Shown here: one piece after another, positions 44,084-53,575 of the stretch | Layout of the letters: each line of letters opens with the position of its first letter | Position numbering within the stretch: the first letter of the stretch is position 1 | Source: Bacillota bacterium | GTDB lineage: Bacteria; Bacillota; Clostridia; Acetivibrionales; DSM-27016 | Direction of reading: 5' to 3' | Assembly: GCA_023390115.1 (NCBI GenBank) | Contig: JAEWDM010000019.1 | Coordinates: 62,001 to 126,000, forward strand | Length of the DNA: 64,000 nucleotides | Program-made: the position numbers and the translations under genes | Notes under the pieces: generated by a model | Told to the model about the DNA's origin: nothing | The model's database searches: none | The model's input: only the letters and a program-made list of their open reading frames with translations

Positions 44084-45070
44084 TTATATATTCATTTTGA
44101 CTACTCTTTGCCGTTCTTTTCTCTCGGATATAAAATCCATTACCCGCTGATTGTTATAAGTGAATACCATGATAACCATCAACACCACTCCTGAAGCCGT
44201 ATCCTGCAGCGAAGCCGACAAGCCCATGCTTAGCAGTCCTGAAGCCATCATATTCATTATTATATTACCAATCAAAATACCGATTGTCAAATTGCAATAT
44301 TTCTCTAGCGCAATTCCGATGTAGATACCCAGCATGCAGTTGAATATTATATTTGTACTTGACATAAATACCGGCGTATCGATGGAACCCTGTATGGATA
44401 TTTTTAACAGCGCTGCCACGCCAAGAATCACACCGGATATAACATAGCACAGGAAGGCATTCTTTTTTATATCTATACCGCTGTTTCCGGCGATATGCTG
44501 GCTGTTTGCAATTGCCCTGACGTGATAGCCGAATTTCGAATGGTTAAGCAATACATAAAATGCCGCAAAAATAACTGCAAAGATAATGAAGTTATATGGC
44601 TGCTTCCCCAATATGGTAACATTCCCTTTTACTGCCGTCACCCAGGATATGCTGGACAGATTGGACAGGGTCTCGTAAATCATGCATATGCCAAGTGCCG
44701 TTACAATTGCAGGAACTCTCATTTTAAGATACAGATAGCCTGATATTGCCCCCAGAATTGTTGCGGACACTATGCACACAAAAGCAAAGGGAACAAGCCC
44801 TATGTCTGCAGTATTTACCAGTCTCGCACTGAACATGGCCGCAAGCATTACTATGCTGCCGGCACTTAAGTCCATGCGCCCGCTGAGCATGTTTGGTGCC
44901 ATAGCCAGCGATATGAGCGTAGGTGCCAGCGACTGCTGTGCAATCATCAGTAAGCTGGCTTTACTGCCAAATCTCCCGTCCGATGCAATATAAAAGAACA
45001 GATATACAAGCACCGGCAGCATAATTACTTTTATGATATTAATTAGAGATTTTTTCATGTTTATGCCCAT
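44084..45070 (-). CDS. ABC sugar permease, RbsC type, second copy
   Basis: A 328-residue CUT2/BPD_transp_2 permease with about ten hydrophobic segments and the conserved LISLAMAPNMLSGRMDLSAG start of the core, IVTALGICMIYETLSN and IAGNSGIDIKKNAFLCYVIS. I use the ATG at 45070, six bases after AAAGG; the frame opens nine codons earlier. It is the second permease of this importer, encoded after the binding protein. Two different RbsC-like subunits imply a heterodimeric membrane part, as in some arabino-oligosaccharide or YtfT/YjfF-type galactofuranose importers. Confidence 0.88.
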   Translation of the reverse strand: MGINMKKSLINIIKVIMLPVLVYLFFYIASDGRFGSKASLLMIAQQSLAPTLISLAMAPNMLSGRMDLSAGSIVMLAAMFSARLVNTADIGLVPFAFVCIVSATILGAISGYLYLKMRVPAIVTALGICMIYETLSNLSSISWVTAVKGNVTILGKQPYNFIIFAVIFAAFYVLLNHSKFGYHVRAIANSQHIAGNSGIDIKKNAFLCYVISGVILGVAALLKISIQGSIDTPVFMSSTNIIFNCMLGIYIGIALEKYCNLTIGILIGNIIMNMMASGLLSMGLSASLQDTASGVVLMVIMVFTYNNQRVMDFISERKERQRVVKMNI

Positions 45071-45146
45071 GCCCAGCCTTTCGCACAAAATAATCATGGC
45101 AGAAATGGCTGGGCTCGGTACCTCCTTATTGATTTAATGCTTCAAT

Positions 45147-46325
45147 TTATTTGAACAAATCGGCATGTCTGGTTTTAACTTCTTCGACGCTGTAGTTTTT
45201 ACCCATATTTATGAGGTCATCAATAGTTGCGTCAGGGTTGAATTTCTTTACCAACTGTTTTAATTCATCAGCCGTCCAGGGGAATACATCACCATGTACG
45301 TATTTCATGTAATCATTAAACTCAGCTGCGGTTTTACAGGTGATAAAGTTAACCGGTATTTCAACCGCCTTATCTGAAAGCGGAGTTCCAGCCAGCTTGT
45401 TGTACATCAAAATGAACGGGAACATGGAGTCTATAAACTGGCCGCCTACGGTTATGGCAAGTTCTCCGCTTTCAAGACCCTCCGCCGACGTATCGGAGAA
45501 GTCTACACATGCAATGGTCACTTGGCCGGTTCTGCCCGCAGATGCAATTGGCTCACGGCAGTATTCAATACCTAACAGTGTAATTGCTATACCATCCATG
45601 GTAGGATCCATTGCCAGGAAGTTTTCTACGGCTGATGTAAATTCAAGTCCTCTGTATTCTCCAACCTTCTTTACTTCAGGATGATCTTCAAAAGCTGCCA
45701 TCATACCTTCCCAACGACGGTCATGGCATAACAGGCCCGGTTCGTATCCGATTGCCGCAATATTCTTTTTGCCTCCGGCAGCAAGAGTTTCTATCAATGA
45801 GTACCCGGCATTGTAGTCATCTTCATAGGACGAACCCACATAGTATTTGCTCTTCATAGCCTGTTCCGCTATCTCAGAGTCAACCTGTGAGAAACCGATT
45901 CCAAGCAGCACTCCGTTTTCCTCACAGATCTTTAAGCCCTGAAGAATGGCCGTTCCGCTGAAGTTGGTAGCTATGATTCCATCTACCCCCTTTGAACACA
46001 GGTTTTCTATACCTGTCAGGTACTGGTCATCAGCAAAGCTCTCAAGTATGTAGTACTCAAAGTCTACATTGAAATTTTCACCGATATAGGCCATGTATGA
46101 CGCCAGCTTTGAGGTAAGGAAATCTGTTGTGGTGTGGATGATTATACCAATGGTGTAATGATCCATCTCTGATGAATCTGACCCACTGTTCGCTGCGGTC
46201 TTTACTGCTGATCCTGCTGAAGGTGACGTTGATGCTTCGTTTGACGACTGAGACCCACAGCCTGCAATCATTGACAATGACAATACCATCACCATCATGA
46301 GTGCTGCAATTTTTCTGATTTTCAT
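45147..46325 (-). CDS. Sugar-binding lipoprotein (Peripla_BP_4 type)
   Basis: 392 residues. A lipoprotein signal peptide with the lipobox SMIAGC near residue 23 is followed by a Ser-rich linker and a ribose-binding-protein-like domain. That domain has HYTIGIIIHTTTDFLTSKLA, ENLCSKGVDGIIATN, LCHDRRWEGMMAAFEDHPEV and DGIAITLLG segments. AGGAGGAG precedes the ATG. It is the ligand-binding part of the importer encoded around it. Given the linked GH51 enzyme, arabinose or an arabino-oligosaccharide is the likely ligand (inference). Confidence 0.92.
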   Translation of the reverse strand: MKIRKIAALMMVMVLSLSMIAGCGSQSSNEASTSPSAGSAVKTAANSGSDSSEMDHYTIGIIIHTTTDFLTSKLASYMAYIGENFNVDFEYYILESFADDQYLTGIENLCSKGVDGIIATNFSGTAILQGLKICEENGVLLGIGFSQVDSEIAEQAMKSKYYVGSSYEDDYNAGYSLIETLAAGGKKNIAAIGYEPGLLCHDRRWEGMMAAFEDHPEVKKVGEYRGLEFTSAVENFLAMDPTMDGIAITLLGIEYCREPIASAGRTGQVTIACVDFSDTSAEGLESGELAITVGGQFIDSMFPFILMYNKLAGTPLSDKAVEIPVNFITCKTAAEFNDYMKYVHGDVFPWTADELKQLVKKFNPDATIDDLINMGKNYSVEEVKTRHADLFK

Positions 46326-46338
46326 TACAACTCCTCCT

Positions 46339-47280
46339 TTAATTTAAAACATTGTCTTTATTTTTAACATATGTCAAAAATACAATTAACAGTAAAACCA
46401 ACCCCTGTACACCTTCAATGATTCTTTCATTTATACCCAGAATTATCAAACCGTTTCTCAAGATTACCACGCTGAAACTTCCCAGTATTGCGCCGTATAT
46501 CTTTACCTTGGAGCCTCCGGACAGAGAAACCCCGCCAAGCACAAGCGCCGTGACAATGTTCATCTCTAAACCCTGTCCTGTAGTTGTGCTGACACTTCCT
46601 GCACGTATCATCATGAAAAAGCTGGCTATTCCCACAGTTACGGCACTGATCATATATGCAGCCATTTTCATTGATTTTACGTTAATGCCAACCTGCCGGG
46701 ATGCTGCCGGATTGCCGCCGATTGCTTTATTGGACTTTCCAATAGACGTTTTTTCAAAAAGAAGGTAAGTTGCTGCTATAACCAGAATCAGTACAACAGA
46801 CTTCAGCACCCAGTTGTCAAAATCATAGAGGGTTACCGGCACACTGTATTTTTTCTTTGCACATACCGTATTTAGAATGCCACGGCAGATATATAAAATA
46901 CAGAGGGAGGTTATAAACGGCGATACTTTGAAATAAACCGATACCAGACCGTTAACTGCATACCAGGCCACAGCGGTTAAAACACCTGCAAGTATTAGAA
47001 CTGCAATCGGTGCACCTTCCTTTGCCATAAGTGTCGTTGTAAGTACGCTTACACCCAGCACACCTCCGTAGGACAGATCCATGCCGCCGTGTGCAAATAC
47101 AAACACTGCGCCCAAAGCTATAATGACGATGGAATAGGTCTGATTTAGAACGCTTATGATGTTTCCCCTAATAAGCAGCTTACCGCCGCTGAATATCTGA
47201 AATACCAATATCATCAGTATCAGGCCAAGAAAGGGGATAAAACGTTTTATGTAATCCTGTGATTTCATTTTTAATTCCAT
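46339..47280 (-). CDS. ABC sugar permease, RbsC type, first copy
   Basis: A 313-residue CUT2 permease with about ten hydrophobic segments: GAVFVFAHGGMDLSYGGVLG, FITSLCILYICRGILNT, IGGNPAASRQVGINVKSMK, TALVLGGVSLSGGSKVKIYGAILG. These are the standard RbsC landmarks, including the cytoplasmic EAA-like loop. It lies 17 bases after the ATPase gene and 13 bases before the binding-protein gene, and is well separated in sequence from the second permease. Confidence 0.92.
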   Translation of the reverse strand: MELKMKSQDYIKRFIPFLGLILMILVFQIFSGGKLLIRGNIISVLNQTYSIVIIALGAVFVFAHGGMDLSYGGVLGVSVLTTTLMAKEGAPIAVLILAGVLTAVAWYAVNGLVSVYFKVSPFITSLCILYICRGILNTVCAKKKYSVPVTLYDFDNWVLKSVVLILVIAATYLLFEKTSIGKSNKAIGGNPAASRQVGINVKSMKMAAYMISAVTVGIASFFMMIRAGSVSTTTGQGLEMNIVTALVLGGVSLSGGSKVKIYGAILGSFSVVILRNGLIILGINERIIEGVQGLVLLLIVFLTYVKNKDNVLN

Positions 47281-47297
47281 AGCTATACCCCTCCCTT

Positions 47298-48797
47298 TTA
47301 AACCATCTCATGAACAATCTGACTTTCTGTCAAATCTTCACTTCTCTTAAAGGTCTTTTTGTATTTTCCGTCCTTCAAAATCATTATCTGATCACTCATA
47401 CCAATCAGCTCGGTCAATTCTTCAGAAATCATAATAATGGCTTTTCCCTGTTTCTTAAGACGGTACATCAGCTGATACATGGCAGCCTTTACACCAATAT
47501 CCACCCCTCGTGTAGGGCAATCCAGTATGAATATCTCCGATTCATTTCCCAGCCACTTTCCAAAAACCACCTTCTGCTTGTTGCCGCCGCTCAAATCCCC
47601 CACATCCTGCAGTATGGTCCTGCATTTTATACTCAGTACCTCTACTTGCTTTTGTGTAAATGACTTTTCGTCCCTGCTGCGGATGAAGCCTTTTTTTGAG
47701 ATCATGTTCATTGAAGGCAGCGTAGTGTTGTCCATGATACTTGCAGACAGGATAAGCGCTTCCTGATCCCGGTTTTTGGATACGTATGCTATTTTGTTCC
47801 TTATTGCTGTTTTGGCAGAAGCAATTCTGTCGCCATCCTTATGCATAACCTCCCCGTAAAGGGGTTTCGTCATTCCAAAAAGCACTGACCCCAATTCATG
47901 CATCCCGCATTCCGTAAGACCGCCGATACCAAGAATTTCTCCCCTGTGCAGTTCCAGCGACACACCATGGAGAGCTCCCTTTACATGAATGTTTTCGGCT
48001 CTTAATACCACTTCATCGCCATAGCTGCCATCATAATCTTTTCTGTAATAGTCGCCGGTCAGCCGTCTTCCAACCATTAATTCCTTTATTCTTTCTGCTT
48101 CGAATTCTTCTTTTGGAATTGTTGTTATATAGGAACCGTCACGAAGGATGGTAAGTATATTGCATACTTCCATAAGCTCCTCCAGATCATGGGATATAAA
48201 TATAACCGCCTTGTTCTCCTTCTGAAATCTTTTGATCAGATCGTATATTATTGATCTCCCTCTTTGAGAAAGCGCAGTTGTAGTTTCATCGATAATGAAA
48301 ATATCCGGATTGCAGCACAAAGCTCTGACAACCTCGATAAGTTTTCTGTCCTCCAGGCTGTATTGCGTTATTGGTGCCGCGGGGTCAATATCGGTTATCC
48401 CGATTTTGGCCATCTCCTGCCTGGCCTTTTCATACATTTGCTTTCGGTTTATTATGCCGCCCTTTGAAAAACTGCTCTCCTTGCCAAGGAAAATATTATC
48501 GGCTACCTTGATACCCGGAATGGTCCCTATCTCCTGTACAATCATGCTTATGCCCCTGTCCTGTGCGTCCAGGGCTGACTGAGGTTCATAAGGCGCACCT
48601 TTAAGCTCCAGCGTGCCTGATGTGGCTTTATTTGCACCTGATATTATTGATGAAAAGGTGGATTTACCTGAGCCATTTTCACCAATAAGTCCCATGATAT
48701 CTCCCCTCGCTATAGAAATGGTAACATCTTTGAGAGCTTTTGTTAAACCAAATTCCTTGGATATATCCAGGGCAGTAAGCAATATCTCTTTACTCAA
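47298..48797 (-). CDS. Sugar ABC transporter ATPase, RbsA type
   Basis: A 499-residue double ATPase. The N-terminal half has Walker A GENGSGKST, signature-like YSLEDRKLIEVVRAL and Walker B IFIIDETTT. The C-terminal half has a degenerate Walker A (GIGGLTECGMHELGS) but a canonical LSGGNKQKV signature and IFILDCPTRGVD. This is the normal RbsA/MglA/AraG arrangement with one active site. In the second Walker B the usual Glu is Cys (LDCPTRG), consistent with a non-hydrolytic second site. The start is a TTG after GGAGAGGAACG. It energises the two permeases downstream. Confidence 0.93.
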   Translation of the reverse strand: MSKEILLTALDISKEFGLTKALKDVTISIARGDIMGLIGENGSGKSTFSSIISGANKATSGTLELKGAPYEPQSALDAQDRGISMIVQEIGTIPGIKVADNIFLGKESSFSKGGIINRKQMYEKARQEMAKIGITDIDPAAPITQYSLEDRKLIEVVRALCCNPDIFIIDETTTALSQRGRSIIYDLIKRFQKENKAVIFISHDLEELMEVCNILTILRDGSYITTIPKEEFEAERIKELMVGRRLTGDYYRKDYDGSYGDEVVLRAENIHVKGALHGVSLELHRGEILGIGGLTECGMHELGSVLFGMTKPLYGEVMHKDGDRIASAKTAIRNKIAYVSKNRDQEALILSASIMDNTTLPSMNMISKKGFIRSRDEKSFTQKQVEVLSIKCRTILQDVGDLSGGNKQKVVFGKWLGNESEIFILDCPTRGVDIGVKAAMYQLMYRLKKQGKAIIMISEELTELIGMSDQIMILKDGKYKKTFKRSEDLTESQIVHEMV

Positions 48798-48831
48798 CGT
48801 TCCTCTCTCCTTTTGTTGAATTTCTACAGCG

Positions 48832-50364
48832 TTATTTTAAAACAAGTACATTCCAGGACATTTTGGGAAGAATGGAAGTTGTTCCGCCATAGCCCGATAC
48901 GTCTGTTTCCTTTATAGTAACTTTATCAGGATTCTCAAAGGTATTGCAAGCCTCAAGGTTATCACCGTTCAATACAAAATGCCTTGCAATTCTCCGATGG
49001 CCATAGCCGTTAAGCTCCAGTGTAAACTCTACATCCTCCTGCTGATCGCAGTTCAATACAAAGGCACATATCTCATCCTTTTCTTTATTGTAAACTACAG
49101 CAGGTTCAACAATTGCAAGCTCTCCAAATTCGCAGTCATATGTGGGAGCCTCAACAAACCCCTTCATTACTTCGCCTCTGGCATAGTTGCTTACCATTTC
49201 AAACGGATAATAAATCGTCTGCTTCAATACGCCGCCATTTTTCTGTGTTGTGATGGGCGCTATTACATTGACAAGCTGGGCAAGGCATGCAATTTTTACC
49301 CGGTCGGCGTTATTAAGCAGTGTTATGGCAAGGCCGCCTACTGTCAATGCGTCCAGCAGGCTGTACTTCTCCTGCAGAATAGGGGGGGCTTCTTCCCATC
49401 TGCCTGCAGAGGTCATTTCAAAAGTGGTCAGGTTCTGCAGTTCGTCAAGGCTGTTCAGTTTTATGTCCTGGAAATTCCAGACATTCCATTCGTCCAGACA
49501 AATCTGCACATCCTTTTTTGAGTTTAGTTTTGCCTTTGTGTAATCAAGAACCTTTACACTGTTCTTAATATGCCTGTCCAGCTGTTTGTACGCTGCCAGG
49601 AAGTTGGTTATACCCTGGCCGGCATTCATGGTATAGTTATGCGTTGAAAGATAGTCAACATGCTGGTAGAGGTCCTTCAGCATTATTCTGTCCCATTCCA
49701 GATATGTCGGAAGCATTTCGTAGCTGCTGCCGCAGGCAACCAGCTTAATGTCCGGGTCAACCCACTTCATTATCTTGGCTGCTTCCAATGCCTTTTTTGT
49801 GTAGTCCTCCGGCGACAGGTGACCGGCCTGCCAGCTGCCTTCCATCTCATTGCCCAGACACCAGTATTTTATTTTATAGGGCTCCTTGCTGCCGTTTTTT
49901 ATCCTTAAATCGCTCCAGTAGGTGCCTGACGGATGGTTGCAGTATTCCACCAGATCCCCGGCATCTTTAATACTCCCTGTTCCCAGATTAACTGCTATCA
50001 TAGGCTCAATGCCGGCTTTTTTCGCCCATCGGCAGAACTCATCAATACCAAATTGGTTTGTTTCTACACTGGACCAGGCGTACTCCAGCCTTTTAGGCCT
50101 GTTTTCCTTTGGCCCGATTCCGTCTTTCCAGTCATAACAGGAAACAAAATTCCCTCCGGGATATCGTATCATCGGCACCTTTAAATTCCGGACAGCCTCG
50201 ATTACATCCTCTCTAAACCCGTTTTTATCAGCCTTTTCATGTCCAGGTTCATAGATACCGGTGTACACTGCACGTCCTAAGTGTTCTATAAAGGAAGCAT
50301 AAAGGTTTTCATCAATTTCGCCAACTTTATAATGACTGTCACTATAATACTTAGCCCGTTTCAT
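48832..50364 (-). CDS. Alpha-L-arabinofuranosidase, GH51
   Basis: A 510-residue intracellular GH51 enzyme that releases arabinose from arabino-oligosaccharides. The barrel part has MIRYPGGNFVSCYDWKDGIG, the acid/base Glu in WCLGNEMEG (near 171) and the nucleophile Glu in CLDEWNVW (near 291), with a C-terminal beta domain ending MSWNVLVLK. There is no signal peptide, so substrates enter through the importer encoded downstream. I use the ATG at 50364, six bases after GAGGAGG; the frame runs five codons further. It is the first gene of the importer operon behind the promoter at 50.47-50.50 kb. Confidence 0.94.
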   Translation of the reverse strand: MKRAKYYSDSHYKVGEIDENLYASFIEHLGRAVYTGIYEPGHEKADKNGFREDVIEAVRNLKVPMIRYPGGNFVSCYDWKDGIGPKENRPKRLEYAWSSVETNQFGIDEFCRWAKKAGIEPMIAVNLGTGSIKDAGDLVEYCNHPSGTYWSDLRIKNGSKEPYKIKYWCLGNEMEGSWQAGHLSPEDYTKKALEAAKIMKWVDPDIKLVACGSSYEMLPTYLEWDRIMLKDLYQHVDYLSTHNYTMNAGQGITNFLAAYKQLDRHIKNSVKVLDYTKAKLNSKKDVQICLDEWNVWNFQDIKLNSLDELQNLTTFEMTSAGRWEEAPPILQEKYSLLDALTVGGLAITLLNNADRVKIACLAQLVNVIAPITTQKNGGVLKQTIYYPFEMVSNYARGEVMKGFVEAPTYDCEFGELAIVEPAVVYNKEKDEICAFVLNCDQQEDVEFTLELNGYGHRRIARHFVLNGDNLEACNTFENPDKVTIKETDVSGYGGTTSILPKMSWNVLVLK

Positions 50365-50472
50365 GCTCATCCTCCTCAAAAGATATTTATTTTATACCTA
50401 TATTTTATTTGTTTTATCAGCTATTTTTAATGGAAAATAAACCTTATTTGTGTACAATTACAGCTAATCAGA

Positions 50473-50501
50473 ATTTTATGCGGGATTTTTCTTAAGTTCA
50501 A
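50473..50501 (-). promoter_or_regulatory. Sigma-A promoter of the arabinofuranosidase operon
   Basis: Minus strand TTGAAC (50501-50496), a 17-base spacer and TAAAAT (50478-50473), about 110 bases before the GH51 start. The remainder of the gap 50365-50967 holds only AT-rich DNA and the two repeats listed next. Confidence 0.55.
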
Positions 50502-50685
50502 GGTGTGAAAAAATGCACAATGACAGACTTGTTTTTACACTTTTCTTCAGTTATAGCTATACATGAACAAGGAATATTGCAAAGATATTTAAAAACGGAC
50601 CTATACCCGGACGATATACAGTTCAGCTATTTAATGCACTTGAAATAAGCTATTGATTTGTGATTGTCTATCTCAACAATACTTT

Positions 50686-50819
50686 AGGGGACGCTCCTGC
50701 TTTTTTGCTGCTTGAATTAACTCGTGTATATTGGAATAAACCATTAGTTACACATGTATATGTATGTAGCGAAAGTTCACCGCCTATAGACATATTTAAA
50801 AAAAGCAGGAGTGTTCCCT
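50686..50819. repeat. MITE-like inverted-repeat element
   Basis: 21-base arms (50686-50706, AGGGGACGCTCCTGC plus T-run; 50799-50819, A-run plus GCAGGAGTGTTCCCT) pair with two mismatches and enclose about 92 bases without a convincing gene. The arm sequence resembles the GGGACGnTCCTG palindromic repeats scattered through many clostridial genomes (from memory). Confidence 0.6.
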
Positions 50820-50899
50820 GCCTTTATGTTATTTTGCTTTAGAAAAATACAGAATTACCTGCACAAGCCCTAACAAGATAAAAATACAATCAACTATGA

Positions 50900-50963
50900 T
50901 GATGCGCAGGGACGGTTCTTCTGCCTCATCGGGATGAGGCAGAAGAACCGTCCCTGCGCATCA
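50900..50963. repeat. Perfect 31-bp palindrome with 2-base loop
   Basis: Arms 50900-50930 and 50933-50963 are perfectly complementary; the core is CAGGGACGGTTCTTCTG / CAGAAGAACCGTCCCTG. It belongs to the dispersed GGGACGGTTCT-type repeats common in Firmicutes (from memory). It ends five bases before the MBL gene's stop codon and may also act as its transcription end, although no T-run follows. Confidence 0.85.
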
Positions 50964-50967
50964 CGCA

Positions 50968-51624
50968 TTACAGCACTATAAATTCTCCCGGATTTAAGAT
51001 GCTCACCTTGCTTTTATCCCCTACAAGGGCCTTAAACTCGTCAGGTGAAGACTTTATTGAGTCAAAGGTGTTATAGTGTATCGGTACAACCCAGGGAACC
51101 TTCAGAAGCTTAACAGCCTTTGCCGCAAGCCTCGGCGTCATGTTGTAGCGCCCGTCAATAGGAAGGAATGCAATATCCGGCCTGTACATCTCTCCAATCA
51201 GCTGCATTTCCAGTGTCAGCCCCGTATCTCCGGCATGGTATATGCTTTTTCCGTCTATTTCTATAACAGCCCCTACCGCAGTGCCCCCCAGGGTCCCCGT
51301 ATGGAACGCCGGAACCAGCGAAACCGATACCCCGTTAGCCGAAACCGTCCCTCCTACATTCATTCCCTCCGACCTTACCCCTTGCTTTCCGGCATATTCG
51401 GCTATCTCTGCAAAAGAAAACAGCACCGCCCCGGTATTTTTGCAAATTTCTATTGAGTCCCCCAAATGGTCTCCATGGTCATGTGTAACTACCACCGCAT
51501 CCGCCTCTTTAACGTCCTCCGCTCTCATGCTTGCAACCGGGTTATGAGTTAAAAAAGGATCAATAAGTATTTTCTTCTGTGCCTCAATATAAACTGCTGC
51601 ATGGCCTACCCACGTAATTTTCAA
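50968..51624 (-). CDS. MBL-fold metal-dependent hydrolase, UPF0173 type
   Basis: A 218-residue metallo-beta-lactamase-fold protein of the UPF0173/UlaG-like group: LKITWVGHAAVYIE start, metal site THDHGDHLGDS near 47-57, VPAFHTGTLGG, YHAGDTGLT and a final PIHYNTFD. I use the TTG at 51624, six bases after GGAGGGG, which gives the family's usual MKITW start. It stands alone between the palindrome and the ceramidase-fold gene. The reaction is unknown; relatives hydrolyse phosphodiester or lactone bonds. Confidence 0.9.
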   Translation of the reverse strand: MKITWVGHAAVYIEAQKKILIDPFLTHNPVASMRAEDVKEADAVVVTHDHGDHLGDSIEICKNTGAVLFSFAEIAEYAGKQGVRSEGMNVGGTVSANGVSVSLVPAFHTGTLGGTAVGAVIEIDGKSIYHAGDTGLTLEMQLIGEMYRPDIAFLPIDGRYNMTPRLAAKAVKLLKVPWVVPIHYNTFDSIKSSPDEFKALVGDKSKVSILNPGEFIVL

Positions 51625-51744
51625 AGCAGCCCCCTCCAATCTTATGATATTTGCTTTATAATAGCAATGCTGTTAATTATTATATACTAATAACACTCTG
51701 TTTTAAAGCAGACAGCAAAAAGATATGGAGGGCCTTACTGCTTT

Positions 51745-53061
51745 CTATTCAAGCATGCTCAAAGCAGTGCCAACAAAAATACGCCCCGTCTCAGGCGTCA
51801 AAAGCGAAGTGTCCGTTTCATAGCCTCCTTCGCGAAAAGCCTCTTCGGTGCATACATATCCCGGAAGGCAGCCATTGGCAAGCTCAATCACAAAGGTTTT
51901 GGGCCTGGGTGATTTTTGCGCTATTTCCAGCCCGAATTCCACAAATATTTCTCCGGGTACACACACAATGCGGGCATCCCCGATGGATATGACCTGAATC
52001 TCGGCGGGAAGCTCATCCTCAAGCAAATCTATCCTTTCACCCTTTTCCTTCATCAGCACATACCCCAGCAAATCCTCCGCTCCAAGCAGCACAAGGCTTG
52101 CATTCTGTTCCTCAAGGTATGAGCCTTTCCGCGCTGCAACCTCGTCAAGGGCCTTTTTTGCAGCCTCCACGCTCTTCTGAGCCTCCTCCTTTGAAGGCAG
52201 AGTCCTCAGCTCTACTTCAACCTGACGGGATTTTACGCTGATATCCACATCTGAAGACAATTGCATTGAGTTCAGCACTCTGTCAACCTCGGCTCCTATC
52301 ATACTTCCTATTCTGGCGGCCTCGTCAAAGGACTGACCCTTTCTGAAATACCTAGTGCTCTGATCCCCTGACGTTCCCTGTGCAAAGGCAAACACCATTC
52401 CGGGCTTCGTCCGTACCAGATACTCTCTTATATAGCACGGGTAATCTGCCGTGACCACTGTGCTTTCAGCATGTATAACGGTGGGATGAAGGGAATACTT
52501 CACAAGACATCCCCTCCAGTTTCCATCCATGTCCTGCAATCCTATAATCCATACAAGAGGATCATACGGGCCTTCAGGATTCCTGCGGTTTCCTCCGACG
52601 CCCTGCTCTTTACCGCAGCAGCCCTTTTCAATTGCTATTTTTGCCTCAAAGGTATTTGCAGCACAATTGGCGGCAAGCTCCACAAGCTTGCCGCCAAGCT
52701 CTTCAACATAGCCCTCATCAGGCTTAAGGCCCATTTCCAGCGCCTCCAAGTCAAGCCTTCCCGATGCCCACGGTCCGGAATGGGTATGGGAGCAGCAAAG
52801 CATTATATTTTCTTCATTTACCCCCGTCCTCTCCCATATCCTTTTTCTAACTGATGACACATATTTTTTTGAGTAAAACAAAATGTCCATTGCAATCATA
52901 ATAAGCTTTTTCCCGCCGCTCTCAAGATAAATGCAGCTTGCATAAAGAGGGTCATGAACCCCTGTATTGTGCCTCAAATAATGCGGGTATCCCCCAAGCT
53001 CAATGCCCTCCCGGGGAGAAATGTCAACACTTCCCACACCCGCCTTAAGAACTTTTTTCAT
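51745..53061 (-). CDS. Neutral-ceramidase-fold hydrolase
   Basis: 438 residues matching the N-terminal catalytic domain of neutral/alkaline ceramidases. It has the opening KAGVGSVDISPREGIELGGYP, zinc His motif CCSHTHSGPWASG near 89, a second His in YSLHPTVIHAES, and the catalytic-Ser motif in AQGTSGDQSTRYF, which keeps G-D-x-S. It lacks a signal peptide and the C-terminal Ig-like domain of true ceramidases, so it is probably a cytoplasmic amidase on a small substrate. Last gene of the second catabolic locus, 38 bases after the YhcH gene. An amide-bond hydrolysis role on an N-acyl sugar is inference. Confidence 0.85.
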   Translation of the reverse strand: MKKVLKAGVGSVDISPREGIELGGYPHYLRHNTGVHDPLYASCIYLESGGKKLIMIAMDILFYSKKYVSSVRKRIWERTGVNEENIMLCCSHTHSGPWASGRLDLEALEMGLKPDEGYVEELGGKLVELAANCAANTFEAKIAIEKGCCGKEQGVGGNRRNPEGPYDPLVWIIGLQDMDGNWRGCLVKYSLHPTVIHAESTVVTADYPCYIREYLVRTKPGMVFAFAQGTSGDQSTRYFRKGQSFDEAARIGSMIGAEVDRVLNSMQLSSDVDISVKSRQVEVELRTLPSKEEAQKSVEAAKKALDEVAARKGSYLEEQNASLVLLGAEDLLGYVLMKEKGERIDLLEDELPAEIQVISIGDARIVCVPGEIFVEFGLEIAQKSPRPKTFVIELANGCLPGYVCTEEAFREGGYETDTSLLTPETGRIFVGTALSMLE

Positions 53062-53099
53062 AATCTATGCCACCTCACAAAATTTTTATAAAAACACCG

Positions 53100-53549
53100 T
53101 CATACTCTTACCTTAACAACCACCTTTTTAACATTCTGGGGCTTATCTGCGGCCATACTCGGCATATGCGCATCATGAGGCCAGAATATTGCAAAGGTTC
53201 CTTCCCCTGCTACAAAAAAATCTCCCGTCCCCTCATAAAGCATAAAATCATTTGCTTCATCATATTCCTTTGCCTCTTTTAAAAGCCCGATATGAGCTGC
53301 TCCAATCCTTTCACAGCCACTGGCTATATACTGTATGTCAATATAATTCCTGTGAGCTTCAAACAAAGCCTTTTCATCAATTTTGCTATCATATGAGGAC
53401 ACAACCGCATAAACCTCACAGCCCTCAATTTCATACCTTCCGCATGCCATTTCGGCCACATTGCCCTGCTGCAGAAATTTGAGCCCCGCAGCAATTCTCT
53501 CTCCTATGCCATAGTACAGATGCGCATTCTCTATTTTATCTATGACCAT
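53100..53549 (-). CDS. YhcH/YjgK/YiaL family protein
   Basis: 149 residues, DUF386 cupin-like fold (MVIDKIENAHLYYGIGERIA, HRNYIDIQYIASGCERIGAA, FAIFWPHDAHMPSM). In enterobacteria relatives such as NanQ help isomerise sialic acid or related sugars. The conserved His/Glu positions of the cupin metal site (HRNYIDIQY, FWPHDAHMP) are visible. It lies between the histidine kinase and the ceramidase-fold gene, 26 and 38 bases apart, and strengthens the sialic-acid/amino-sugar theme of this locus. Confidence 0.92.
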   Translation of the reverse strand: MVIDKIENAHLYYGIGERIAAGLKFLQQGNVAEMACGRYEIEGCEVYAVVSSYDSKIDEKALFEAHRNYIDIQYIASGCERIGAAHIGLLKEAKEYDEANDFMLYEGTGDFFVAGEGTFAIFWPHDAHMPSMAADKPQNVKKVVVKVRV

Positions 53550-53575
53550 TTCTAATTCCTCCCCGTTATCTATAT

